64,000 nt of DNA, taken from contig NZ_JAVAMO010000013.1 of assembly GCF_030758345.1 (NCBI RefSeq), positions 62,001 through 126,000 on the forward strand, given 5' to 3'. The translations under genes and the position numbers were made by a program. Below are positions 42,842 through 50,925 of the stretch, piece by piece (position 1 is the stretch's first letter; every line of letters begins with the position of its first letter). Under the pieces are notes generated by a model that was not told where the DNA came from, searched no databases, and saw only the letters and a program-made list of their open reading frames with translations. Origin of the DNA: Ruegeria discodermiae. GTDB lineage: Bacteria; Pseudomonadota; Alphaproteobacteria; Rhodobacterales; Rhodobacteraceae.

Positions 42842-42913
42842 GTGACCAAAAAGTGACCGATTGTGAGGGTTAATGGGAATTTTTCCCATTAAACCTGAGG
42901 CGTGACCCTCACA
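42842..42913. promoter_or_regulatory. Dense regulatory region with nested palindromes and phased repeats
   Basis: GTGACC at 42842-42847 and 42853-42858 and GTGAGG at 42863-42868 are direct repeats spaced 11 and 10 bp, one DNA turn. A perfect 10-bp palindrome with 3-nt loop follows (TTAATGGGAA 42870-42879 / 42883-42892). It is enclosed by a 9-bp inverted repeat (42862-42870 / 42905-42913). All lie between the DUF6502 gene and the adenylation gene. Confidence 0.65.
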
Positions 42914-42929
42914 CTGGAAGGAAAACGCC

Positions 42930-44558
42930 ATGCAAAACTCTGCTGTCACTCCTTTGAAAGGCTTTCATCCCCCGACTCCGGCCGACGCCACAAGAGACGG
43001 TCAGACCCACGCGCTTGCTTGCCTCACCGTTCCGGATCAGAAGCGGTTTCGTGCCTTTGGCTGGGGTCCCAGGCAAGCGCCGCGCCATCCGACCATCGCG
43101 GCGGCGATCCGGCATCAGATGCGCCGCAACCCCGCCGAGATTGCGGTTGAATGCGCGGGCCACAGGCTCAGCTATGCGGCTCTGGACGCGGCGTCGAACC
43201 GGCTGGCGGGGGTTCTGCGTGCGCATGGTGTTCGACGCGGCGATGCGGTGTGCCTGTTCTTGCACCGCTCGATCGACATGGTGGTCGCCATCGTCGCAGC
43301 ATTGAAACTCGGGGCTGCCTATGTGCCGCAGCATGTGGGCGTGGCGCCGACCGAAACCTTGCGCCACGTGGCCGATGTGACCGGCGCCAAGGTCGTGCTG
43401 AGCCTCAGCGAACTGGCCGATCAGGTGCCGGTTGCGCCGCATCAGACCCTGATCGCGATCGACACCGTGATCTACGACCCGATGCTCGATGCCCCCGGCC
43501 CCGACGGCGCGGACTATGAGGCCCGGCCCGACGATCTGGCGATGATCCTGTTCACCTCGGGCACCACCGGCGTGCCGAACGGTGTGCAGGTCACCCATGC
43601 CAACCTGGCCAATATCCTGCTGACAGCCCCCGGCGATCTGGGCATGCGGCCCGGGCTGCGGGTCGGGCAGATCTTGTCCATCGCCTTTGACATGGCCGCG
43701 TGGGAGACACTGGGCGCGCTGTCCAACGGGGCAACGCTGGTCATTCGCGGCAAGTCCATTCAGGAAACGGCGGAACAGGTCGATGTGCTGATCGCCACCC
43801 CTTCGATCCTGACCGCGCTTGATCAAAGGCGCTGTCAGCAGGTCAAGGTCGCTGCCGTTGCCGGAGAACCCTGCCCGCGCCCGCTGGCCGACAGCTGGGC
43901 AAGTTTCTGCACCTTCTACAATTCCTGCGGCCCGACCGAGACCACGATCATCAACACGGCCGAACCGCATCATCCCGACAAGCCGGTCCTGTCGATCGGC
44001 CGCCCGACCCCCAACAACACGGTCTATATCCTCGACGAGAACCTGCACCCGCTGCCAATCGGCCATAAGGGCGAGATGTGGGCAGGCGGTGATTGCGTGA
44101 CCGCAGGTTATCTGGCCAATCCAGGGTTGACCGCCGAGCGGTATCGCCCCGACCCGTTCCGCCCTGGCCACATGATGTTCCGCACCCGCGATCTGGGTCG
44201 CTGGACCACCACGGGAGAGCTTGAGCATTTCGGGCGTGTCGACGATCTGGTCAAGGTGCGCGGTTTCCGCGTGGAACTCGACAGCGTATCAGGCGCGCTT
44301 GAGGCATCGCCCTGCTGCCAGCAGGCGGTGACCTTGCAATATGACCTTCGCAATCTGGTCAGCTTTATCTCGCCCGCTTCGGCCTGCCCGAAACGGGCGG
44401 CGCAATCGGTGGCCGACCGGCTGCCCTATTACTGCAGCCCAAGCATGGTGATGCCGATGGACACCCTGCCGCGCACCCCGCGCGGCAAGCTGGACAAGCG
44501 GCTTCTGCTCACCCTCGCGCAAACCCATATCGCCGAAACCGGTGTGGAGCTGAACTGA
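42930..44558 (+). CDS. Stand-alone NRPS-type adenylation enzyme (TmpL-like operon)
   Basis: The 542-residue protein is a complete AMP-binding adenylation domain of the amino-acid/NRPS type: A3 FTSGTTGVPNGVQVTH (about 208-223), A5 YNSCGPTETTI, A7 RTRDLGRW, A8 GRVDDLVKVRGFRVEL and A10 PRGKLDKRLL (Lys520). The A3 lysine position is Asn217 here. There is no carrier or condensation domain, so the acyl-AMP must pass to a separate acceptor. The stop codon overlaps the start of the membrane flavoprotein gene by 1 bp. The pair resembles the two parts of fungal TmpL, an AMP-binding membrane flavoprotein. A good GGAAGG ribosome site precedes the ATG. Confidence 0.88.
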   Translation: MQNSAVTPLKGFHPPTPADATRDGQTHALACLTVPDQKRFRAFGWGPRQAPRHPTIAAAIRHQMRRNPAEIAVECAGHRLSYAALDAASNRLAGVLRAHGVRRGDAVCLFLHRSIDMVVAIVAALKLGAAYVPQHVGVAPTETLRHVADVTGAKVVLSLSELADQVPVAPHQTLIAIDTVIYDPMLDAPGPDGADYEARPDDLAMILFTSGTTGVPNGVQVTHANLANILLTAPGDLGMRPGLRVGQILSIAFDMAAWETLGALSNGATLVIRGKSIQETAEQVDVLIATPSILTALDQRRCQQVKVAAVAGEPCPRPLADSWASFCTFYNSCGPTETTIINTAEPHHPDKPVLSIGRPTPNNTVYILDENLHPLPIGHKGEMWAGGDCVTAGYLANPGLTAERYRPDPFRPGHMMFRTRDLGRWTTTGELEHFGRVDDLVKVRGFRVELDSVSGALEASPCCQQAVTLQYDLRNLVSFISPASACPKRAAQSVADRLPYYCSPSMVMPMDTLPRTPRGKLDKRLLLTLAQTHIAETGVELN

Positions 44559-45871
44559 TGACGACGGAAACGACAAATCTGCAATCCCGCACGCTGAACT
44601 GGCGGCGGGTCACCCGGCACCCCGCATTGATGGAGTATCGCCGTCTGGCGATGCTGGTCGCGGTGGTGAATCTGGGCGTGTTCGTGATGGGGCTGCGCGA
44701 TGGAGTCTGGTTCACCGGGGACGAGTACGCGCTGAGCCCCATTGCGGACATGGCATTGATCAACCTGAGCCTCGGCATCCTGATCCGCCAGCAACGGGTG
44801 GTCAACGCGCTGTTCTGGCTGGCCACACGGGTGCCCGTGTCCTGGCCGCTCTGGATTCGCTGGGGGGCTGGGAAAGTGTTCCATTTCGGCGGGCTGCATT
44901 CCGGCGGTGCGGTCGCCGGTACGATCTGGTTTGGCTTCCTGCTTTTTGCCATGGTCGCTAACCGTCTGAGCGGCGCGGCACTGCCCTCGGACCTAACGCT
45001 GGGGCTGAGCGGGGCGATGGTGGTCCTGATGACGCTGATGGTGATCTCGGCCCTCGGCCCGATCCGGGCGCGGTTTCACAACATGTTCGAAAAGATCCAC
45101 CGCTTCGTCGGCTGGACTGTGCTGGGCCTGTTCTGGGCCCAGACGGTGTCGATCACGCAGGACATGGGCGGTGCATTGCTGCACAGCCCGGCTTTCTGGA
45201 TGTTGTGCCTGATCACCCTGTCGATCCTGTCGCCCTGGCTGACGCTGAAACGGGTGAAGGTCGAGATCGTCAAACCCTCTGACCACGCAGTGATCGCGAA
45301 GTTCGATTATGGCGATACGCCGTTCCCCGGCAGTTCCAACGCGATCAGCCACACGCCGTTTGGCGAATATCACTCCTTCGCCAATATCCCCGCGCCGGAT
45401 GAGCCGGGCTATCGGCTGGCCATCAGTCGTGCCGGGGATTGGACCGGACGTTTCATTGATACGCCGCCCGACAAAGTCTGGGTCAAGGGCATTACCACCT
45501 CGGGTGTCGCGCGGATCGAGGTGCTGTTCAGCAAGGTTGTCTATGTCGGAACCGGGTCCGGTATCGGGCCGATCCTGCCGCATCTGCTGGCGGGAGATGT
45601 GCCGAACCGGCTGATCTGGTCGACCCGCAGCCCGCGCAAGACCTATGGCGACGCGCTGGTGGATGAGATCGAGGCCCATACCGAGGCCCCCCTGATCTGG
45701 GACACCGATACCCATGGCAAGCCCAACCTGTCTGCGCTGGCCCTGCAGGCGATGCGCGACAGCGGGGCCGAGGCGGTCATCGTGATCTCGAACCAGAAAT
45801 TGACGCGCAAGGTGGTTCACGACATGGAAAGCCTGGGCATTCCCGCCTATGGCGCGATCTGGGACAGTTGA
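44558..45871 (+). CDS. Six-helix membrane flavoprotein, TmpA/TmpL-like reductase
   Basis: The 437-residue protein has about six helices in residues 29-230, then a soluble FAD/NAD(P) reductase part. FAD-type motif HTPFGEYHS is at 265-273 and NAD(P) motif GTGSGIGP at 331-338. The layout is that of ferric reductases/NADPH oxidases. However, the helix histidines (109, 114, 174, 181) do not form the usual pairs 13-14 residues apart, so haem binding is doubtful. Fungal TmpA and TmpL have this organisation, TmpL with a fused AMP-binding domain. It overlaps the adenylation gene by 1 bp and lies 2 bp before the enoyl-CoA hydratase. Confidence 0.82.
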   Translation: MTTETTNLQSRTLNWRRVTRHPALMEYRRLAMLVAVVNLGVFVMGLRDGVWFTGDEYALSPIADMALINLSLGILIRQQRVVNALFWLATRVPVSWPLWIRWGAGKVFHFGGLHSGGAVAGTIWFGFLLFAMVANRLSGAALPSDLTLGLSGAMVVLMTLMVISALGPIRARFHNMFEKIHRFVGWTVLGLFWAQTVSITQDMGGALLHSPAFWMLCLITLSILSPWLTLKRVKVEIVKPSDHAVIAKFDYGDTPFPGSSNAISHTPFGEYHSFANIPAPDEPGYRLAISRAGDWTGRFIDTPPDKVWVKGITTSGVARIEVLFSKVVYVGTGSGIGPILPHLLAGDVPNRLIWSTRSPRKTYGDALVDEIEAHTEAPLIWDTDTHGKPNLSALALQAMRDSGAEAVIVISNQKLTRKVVHDMESLGIPAYGAIWDS

Positions 45872-45873
45872 GC

Positions 45874-46644
45874 ATGTATGACACCATCCTGACCGAAACC
45901 GAGGGCCGGATCGCCACGATCCGCTTCAACCGGCCCGACCAGCTCAACGCGCTCAACACACAGGTGATGGAGGAGGTGCTGGCCGCCGCAACCGCTTTTG
46001 ATGCCGATCCCGATATCGGTTGCCTGATCCTGACCGGCAATGTTCGCGCCTTCGCGGCCGGGGCCGATATCGGTGAGTTGGCGGTGCAGACCTATGCCAG
46101 CATGCAGGCCAGCGACATTTTTGCCGGCTGGGACAGGTTCGCCGCGCTCCGCCTGCCCAAGCTGGCCGCTGTCAGCGGTTATGCGCTGGGCGGTGGCTGC
46201 GAGGTGGCCTTGATGTGTGACATCATCCTGGCGTCAGAGACCGCCAGGTTTGGCCAGCCCGAAATCAAGATCGGCTGCATTCCCGGTATCGGAGGCACCC
46301 AGCGTCTCACCCGTCTGATCGGACGCGCCCGCGCGATGGACCTGATCCTGACCGGGCGCATGATCGATGCACAGGAGGCGCTGCAAATGGGTCTGGTCAG
46401 CCGGGTTGTTGCGCCCGAAGCATTGCCCGAGGTCGTGATGGACACCGCTCAGCTGATCGCGGGCTACGCTCCGGACATCACCCAAATGGCCCGCGCCTGT
46501 GTGAACATGGCCGAGCAAAGCACGCTGGAGACCGGGCTGCGCTATGAACGGCAAATGTATCACGCGCTTTATGGCCTGCCCGCGCAGAAGGAGGGTATGG
46601 CGGCCTTTCTTGAAAAACGACCACCTCGATTTCGTCATAACTGA
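45874..46644 (+). CDS. Enoyl-CoA hydratase/isomerase family protein
   Basis: The 256-residue crotonase has the oxyanion hole region FAAGADIGELAV and both catalytic glutamates of the hydratase type: GGGCEVALMCD and PEIKIGCIPGIGGTQRLTR. The protein therefore looks fully active as an enoyl-CoA hydratase. It starts 2 bp after the membrane flavoprotein stop (TTG 45868 is an alternative overlapping start), making it the third gene of the adenylation operon. A possible role is processing of an acyl product of the adenylation enzyme, or an unrelated beta-oxidation step. Confidence 0.9.
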   Translation: MYDTILTETEGRIATIRFNRPDQLNALNTQVMEEVLAAATAFDADPDIGCLILTGNVRAFAAGADIGELAVQTYASMQASDIFAGWDRFAALRLPKLAAVSGYALGGGCEVALMCDIILASETARFGQPEIKIGCIPGIGGTQRLTRLIGRARAMDLILTGRMIDAQEALQMGLVSRVVAPEALPEVVMDTAQLIAGYAPDITQMARACVNMAEQSTLETGLRYERQMYHALYGLPAQKEGMAAFLEKRPPRFRHN

Positions 46645-46742
46645 TCGTGAGGTGGCCCCGGCCAGTTTAGGTCTGATTGCTGTCGTGGGGATTACGCGAC
46701 ACCGTCTGCCTCAACGACCAATCTTGCCTGAAGCCGTTTTGT

Positions 46743-47786
46743 TCACGGCGCATCGGGGGGCGTCGAAATGTTCCCGGTTGTGCCTCGAACGATGCATTTC
46801 AGCTCGCAACAGACCCTGAAATTCGTCGGATCGTCCGACGTTATGTAGTCTGTGAACCTTTCGCCAGCGAGTGTTCCGATTGTTTCCGCAGGAATTCGGA
46901 TCGTGGTCAATCCGGGTTCGACATCGGCGGACCCTTTGAAATCCCCAATGCCGATTATTGAAAGATCATCGGGAACACTCAGGCCGAGTTTCTGGGCTGC
47001 AAAAAGCGCACCTTGGGCAATGACGTCATTGCCACAAAGCAGTGCGGTTGGGCGTTTGTGCCGGGCCAGCAGGTCCGATGTCGCTTGTTTTGCCTGCGAA
47101 ACGCTGTAGGGCGCCTCGGTTTTGCGGTGACCGGGCACCGTGATGTTGCGGCTGGCAAGCGCTTCGAGAACGGCGGATAGCCGATGGCTGGCGCGATCAT
47201 TCCCCGTCGTGTCGGGAAAGATCAGGCCGATGTCGCGATGACCCAGCGCCAGCAGATGCTCTGCGGCCATGTATCCGGCCTGACGGTTATCCGCACCAAC
47301 GCAGGGAAGAACCGACGTTTCGGCATAGTTCCAGATTTCCAGGGCGGGAATGTCTTGCTGTTCGATCAATCGGATCGTGGCCTCGGAATGTTGCAGCCCG
47401 ACCAGGGCCACCCCGTCGACGCGATGTTCCAGCAGCTTTCGGACCATGGCGTATTCGCGGTCGAGATCATAGCCGTGAGAGGCCAGCAGCAGGCTGAACC
47501 CGGCCTTGTCGATGGAATCCGAAAACGCCTGTATGACTTCGGCAAAGATGGCGTGGTTGATGGTGGGGACAATCAGCCCGATCGTGCCTGACCGTCTGCC
47601 ATGGATGGTCTGGGCCGCACGGTTGCGGATATAGCCGAGTTTCTGCACCGCGCGATTGATCTTTTTGCGAGTCGCGGGGTTCACCAGATCGGGGTGATTG
47701 AAGGTGCGCGACACCGTGGACGCGGACACTTTCGCGGCCTTTGCAACTGCGACAATATCCACCTTACCTTTCTGAAAGTTAACCAT
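46743..47786 (-). CDS. LacI-family transcriptional regulator
   Basis: The 347-residue protein has an N-terminal LacI helix-turn-helix (VDIVAVAKAAKVSASTVSRT, then ATRKKINRAVQKLGYIRN), the hinge, and a periplasmic-binding-like ligand domain (GTIGLIVPTINHAIFAEVIQ, then ALLCGNDVIAQGALFAAQKL). It belongs to the GntR-like branch of LacI proteins. It is divergent from the transporter/aldehyde dehydrogenase/CoA ligase operon, with a LacI-type operator in the 113-bp gap, so it is most likely that operon's repressor, released by the transported acid or its derivative. Confidence 0.92.
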   Translation of the reverse strand: MVNFQKGKVDIVAVAKAAKVSASTVSRTFNHPDLVNPATRKKINRAVQKLGYIRNRAAQTIHGRRSGTIGLIVPTINHAIFAEVIQAFSDSIDKAGFSLLLASHGYDLDREYAMVRKLLEHRVDGVALVGLQHSEATIRLIEQQDIPALEIWNYAETSVLPCVGADNRQAGYMAAEHLLALGHRDIGLIFPDTTGNDRASHRLSAVLEALASRNITVPGHRKTEAPYSVSQAKQATSDLLARHKRPTALLCGNDVIAQGALFAAQKLGLSVPDDLSIIGIGDFKGSADVEPGLTTIRIPAETIGTLAGERFTDYITSDDPTNFRVCCELKCIVRGTTGNISTPPDAP

Positions 47787-47812
47787 AATACCTTCGCCTG
47801 CGGCTGAATTTA

Positions 47813-47826
47813 TGAAAACATTTGCA
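47813..47826. promoter_or_regulatory. LacI-family operator between lacI-type gene and transporter operon
   Basis: TGAAAACATTTGCA matches the LacI-family pattern TGNAANCGNTTNCA at all fixed positions but one central base. A second inverted repeat, ATGAAAA (47812-47818) / TTTTCAT (47833-47839), overlaps it. The site lies 26 bp from the regulator start and 73 bp from the transporter start. Confidence 0.7.
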
Positions 47827-47899
47827 ATACTATTTTCATCGCCTAACCTAGTTTGTCAACAAAAGGCAAAGCCGGACTTGGCGGGTTGGGAGGCCCCGG

Positions 47900-49411
47900 A
47901 TGGAATTTATTTATTATTTCGGAGATGTGTTCTCGCCGCTGTCGTTTCTGCTGCTGCTTGGAGGCACAATTGGCGGGCTGATTCTGGGTGCGACACCGGG
48001 CCTGTCGCCCACGATGGCCGTGGCTTTGCTGATCCCGTTCACATTCCAGCTTGAGGCGGTTCAGGGGCTGATCCTGTTGGGGGCGGCTTATACCTCAACC
48101 GTTGCAGGGGGCGCGGTCAGTGCCATTCTGCTCAAGATCCCCGGCGCGCCGGCCAATATCGCCACCACGCTGGATGGGCACACAATGGCCAAGCAGGGGC
48201 AGGGCGCGCGGGCGTTGCAATTGTCGTTTCTGGCCTCTGCTGTTGGTGGCATCTTTGGGGTGCTGCTGCTGATCTTTCTGACCCCGGTTCTGGCAAAATG
48301 GGCGCTGGCCTTTGGCCCATCTCACCTGTTCTGGCTGGCGATACTTGGGGTCACCGTGATCGGGACGCTGGATTCGTCCTCGGTGGTCAAGGGGCTTTTG
48401 TCCGGCTGTATCGGGCTTTGGCTGGCCACGATCGGATTTGACGACATCATGGGCGCGCAGCGGTTCATCTTTCACCCCGCACTCGGGGGCGGGATCAACA
48501 TCATCGCCGCGCTGATCGGCCTGTTCGCCATTCCGCAGGTGTTGACCATGTTTGCCAAGGGCCGCCGCAATGTTGGGGCCGAGGTGATCGAGGTGCAGCG
48601 CCATTCGATCCTGGCTGCTATTCGCGAGCTGCTCAGTCGCACGCGGGCATTGAGCATCGGCACCCTGATCGGCTCGGTCATTGGCCTGATCCCCGGTGTC
48701 GGAGGCCAGATTGCCGGTCTGGTCGCTTATGATCAGACCAAGAAATTCTCGTCTGAAAAAGACAAGTTCGGTACCGGCCATTCCGAGGGTGTGATCGCGG
48801 CGGAATCCGCCAACAACGCCATGGTCGGTCCCTCGCTTGTGCCACTGCTGACCCTGTCGATTCCGGGCAGCCCCACCGCAGCGGTGCTGTTGGGCGGGTT
48901 GCTGATCCACGGGATCTTTCCCGGCTCGGATCTGTTCGACAATCACCCTGATGTCGCCTGGACCTTCATCAACTCAATGCTGATCGGGCAGGTGCTGATG
49001 TGCATCTTTGGCCTCTATGTCGCGGGTCTTGCGGCGCGCGTCGCACAGGTGCCGCAATCGGTGATGGCCGCCATCGTTCTGTCGCTGTCGGTGTTTGGCG
49101 CCTATTCGGTGCAAAGCTCGATGGGGGATGTCTATGTCATGGCCTGTCTCGGCATCGGCATGTTCTTTCTTGAGCGCTTCGGCTTCTCTGCCGCGCCGCT
49201 GGTGCTGGGTCTGATCCTGGGGCCGATCGCCGAGGCGAACTTCATCCAGGGGTCGATGATCGCCGACGCCACCAATGGTCGAAGCGACTATTTCCTGACC
49301 GGTGGCCTGAACCTTTTCCTGATCGCCGTGGTGCTGGCTTCGATCGCTTACTCGGTCTGGATGGAGCTTCGCCACCGCCGCTACACCACCAAAGAGGAGG
49401 CGCAGGCATGA
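47900..49411 (+). CDS. Tripartite tricarboxylate transporter, TctA-family large permease
   Basis: The 503-residue membrane protein has about eleven helices and the TctA signatures GATPGLSPTMAVALLIPFTF and GSVIGLIPGVGGQIAGLVAY, with ESANNAMVGPSLVPLLTLSI. The PGL...PTM and PGVGG repeats are the conserved substrate-path motifs. It imports a carboxylate or similar small acid together with the TctB and TctC proteins, using the proton or sodium gradient. The ATG at 47900 follows TTGGGAGG. It is first in the operon and overlaps the next gene by 4 bp. Confidence 0.92.
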   Translation: MEFIYYFGDVFSPLSFLLLLGGTIGGLILGATPGLSPTMAVALLIPFTFQLEAVQGLILLGAAYTSTVAGGAVSAILLKIPGAPANIATTLDGHTMAKQGQGARALQLSFLASAVGGIFGVLLLIFLTPVLAKWALAFGPSHLFWLAILGVTVIGTLDSSSVVKGLLSGCIGLWLATIGFDDIMGAQRFIFHPALGGGINIIAALIGLFAIPQVLTMFAKGRRNVGAEVIEVQRHSILAAIRELLSRTRALSIGTLIGSVIGLIPGVGGQIAGLVAYDQTKKFSSEKDKFGTGHSEGVIAAESANNAMVGPSLVPLLTLSIPGSPTAAVLLGGLLIHGIFPGSDLFDNHPDVAWTFINSMLIGQVLMCIFGLYVAGLAARVAQVPQSVMAAIVLSLSVFGAYSVQSSMGDVYVMACLGIGMFFLERFGFSAAPLVLGLILGPIAEANFIQGSMIADATNGRSDYFLTGGLNLFLIAVVLASIAYSVWMELRHRRYTTKEEAQA

Positions 49412-49863
49412 ACCGCTCGCAGCATGTAATCGGATCGGGGATCGTTTTTGCCGTCGGGCTCTGGGTGACCTGGGTCAGCTATACCCAGCAACCCGCCGAG
49501 GCCTTTCTGTTCCCGCGTCTTATCGCGTCGGTCTTTGTGGTGCTGGCGGGGTGGACCTTCGGCAAGGCGGTGCTGGGCCTGTCTAAGGTGGGCACCGGCG
49601 TGTCGCGGACCATGTTCGTGAACCTGCTGCCGGGGCTGATCATCATGCTGGTCTATGTCTTTTGGGCGGCCAAGACGCTGGGGTTCTACACCGCCACAGC
49701 CATCGCCTTTTTCATGCTGCTGTCGCTCTATGACCCGGCCCCGCATGCCGAGGCCAAAAGCTGGGTCAAACGCGCGCTCATCACGGGCGTCTTCGTGGCG
49801 GTGATGTATGGGCTCTTTGCCATGCTGCTGAACGTCTACACGCCAAAGGAAATTCTGTTCTAA
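49408..49863 (+). CDS. Tripartite tricarboxylate transporter, TctB-family small subunit
   Basis: The 151-residue protein has four predicted helices (HVIGSGIVFAVGLWVTWVSY, FLFPRLIASVFVVLAGWTFG, VNLLPGLIIMLVYVFWAAKT, AFVAVMYGLFAMLLNVYTP-like end) and the TctB start pattern. It is the small membrane component paired with TctA. Its start overlaps the tctA stop by 4 bp and it is followed 43 bp later by the binding protein. The sequence gives no hint of substrate. Confidence 0.88.
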   Translation: MNRSQHVIGSGIVFAVGLWVTWVSYTQQPAEAFLFPRLIASVFVVLAGWTFGKAVLGLSKVGTGVSRTMFVNLLPGLIIMLVYVFWAAKTLGFYTATAIAFFMLLSLYDPAPHAEAKSWVKRALITGVFVAVMYGLFAMLLNVYTPKEILF

Positions 49864-49906
49864 CCGCGCGAGGCGCGGGTGAACTCAATCAGGGAGGAAA
49901 TAAGAC

Positions 49907-50866
49907 ATGAAACGATTGATTGCAGGGGTGGCACTGGCGCTCTTGGGCTTGACTGGCGCAGCAGTGGCCGAGGATTACCCCGAACGGCCGATCATGATGA
50001 TGGTGAGCTACGGCGCAGGTGGTGCCACGGATTTTCAGGCGCGGATCGTGACCATGACCGCCGGCAACGAGGATGCGCTTGGCATGCCCATCGCCATCAT
50101 CAACAAACCCGGCGCTGGCGGGCGCGTGGGCTGGAACTGGTTCGCCACGCAGGCCGATCCCGATGGCTATACGCTGGCCGCTTATAACGTGCCGCATTTC
50201 ATCGCCCAGTCGATCAAGGGCGGGGTCCAGTATTCGGCCGACAGCTTTGAACCCATCGCCAATTGGGGGGCCGATCCGGCCGTCTTTGTGGTGGGGGCCG
50301 ATAGCCCGTTCAACTCGATGGAAGATGTCGTTGCCTTTGCCAAGGAAAACCCCGGCAAACTGACCGTTTCCGGTGCGGGTCTGTTTGTCGGCCACCACAT
50401 TGCCGCCTTGCAGATTGACAAGGCTGCGGGGATTAAGATGGCCTATATTCCCACCAAGGGTGGTGGTGCTGCGGCCATGAAGGCGGTGATTGCAGGCGAG
50501 GTGATGGGTGGCATCAACAACCTGTCCGATGCTTTCCGCGCGCAAGAGGCGGGCAATGTCAAAATCCTTGGGGTTGCTGATCTGGAGCGTAATGCGTTTC
50601 TGCCGGATGTGCCCACGATGCAGGAACAGGGGCTGGACGTGGACAATTCCTCGGTCAATTTCCGCGGCGTCATGGTGCCCAAGGGCACACCGCCCGAGGT
50701 GATCGAGAAGCTCTCTGTCACTGTCCCTGAGATGTTTGCCAATTCCCGCGTTGCCAAGAAGATGGAGGCGGGTGGTTCGCCCATGCATATCATGACACGT
50801 GACGAGGTGATCGAGATGTGGGCGCAGCGTCAGCAGACACTAAACGAATTGCTGGCTGGTCTCTGA
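49907..50866 (+). CDS. Tripartite tricarboxylate transporter substrate-binding protein (TctC family)
   Basis: The 319-residue periplasmic protein has a signal peptide (about 1-22, ending AAVAEDY). Bordetella Bug/TctC family motifs follow: YPERPIMMMVSYGAGGATDF, IINKPGAGGRVGWNWFATQA and PDGYTLAAYNVPHFI. It captures the acid for TctAB. In this family the two loop regions after the GAGG and NKPGAGG motifs contact the carboxylate through water molecules. A good GGGAGGAAATAAG ribosome site precedes the ATG. Confidence 0.92.
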   Translation: MKRLIAGVALALLGLTGAAVAEDYPERPIMMMVSYGAGGATDFQARIVTMTAGNEDALGMPIAIINKPGAGGRVGWNWFATQADPDGYTLAAYNVPHFIAQSIKGGVQYSADSFEPIANWGADPAVFVVGADSPFNSMEDVVAFAKENPGKLTVSGAGLFVGHHIAALQIDKAAGIKMAYIPTKGGGAAAMKAVIAGEVMGGINNLSDAFRAQEAGNVKILGVADLERNAFLPDVPTMQEQGLDVDNSSVNFRGVMVPKGTPPEVIEKLSVTVPEMFANSRVAKKMEAGGSPMHIMTRDEVIEMWAQRQQTLNELLAGL

Positions 50867-50925
50867 TCGGCTTACACCCCTCGGGGCGGAGTGGGTCCGC
50901 CCCGGATAAACAATCGAGGACGCAG

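Noticed and set aside
42930-44558. Fragment of a nonribosomal peptide synthetase
   Set aside because: The adenylation domain is complete, with its own start and stop and tight coupling to the next gene; there is no carrier, condensation or thioesterase sequence around it.
46645-46742. Terminator between the enoyl-CoA hydratase and LacI-type genes
   Set aside because: No stem with convincing length or T-tract was seen in the 98-bp convergent gap.
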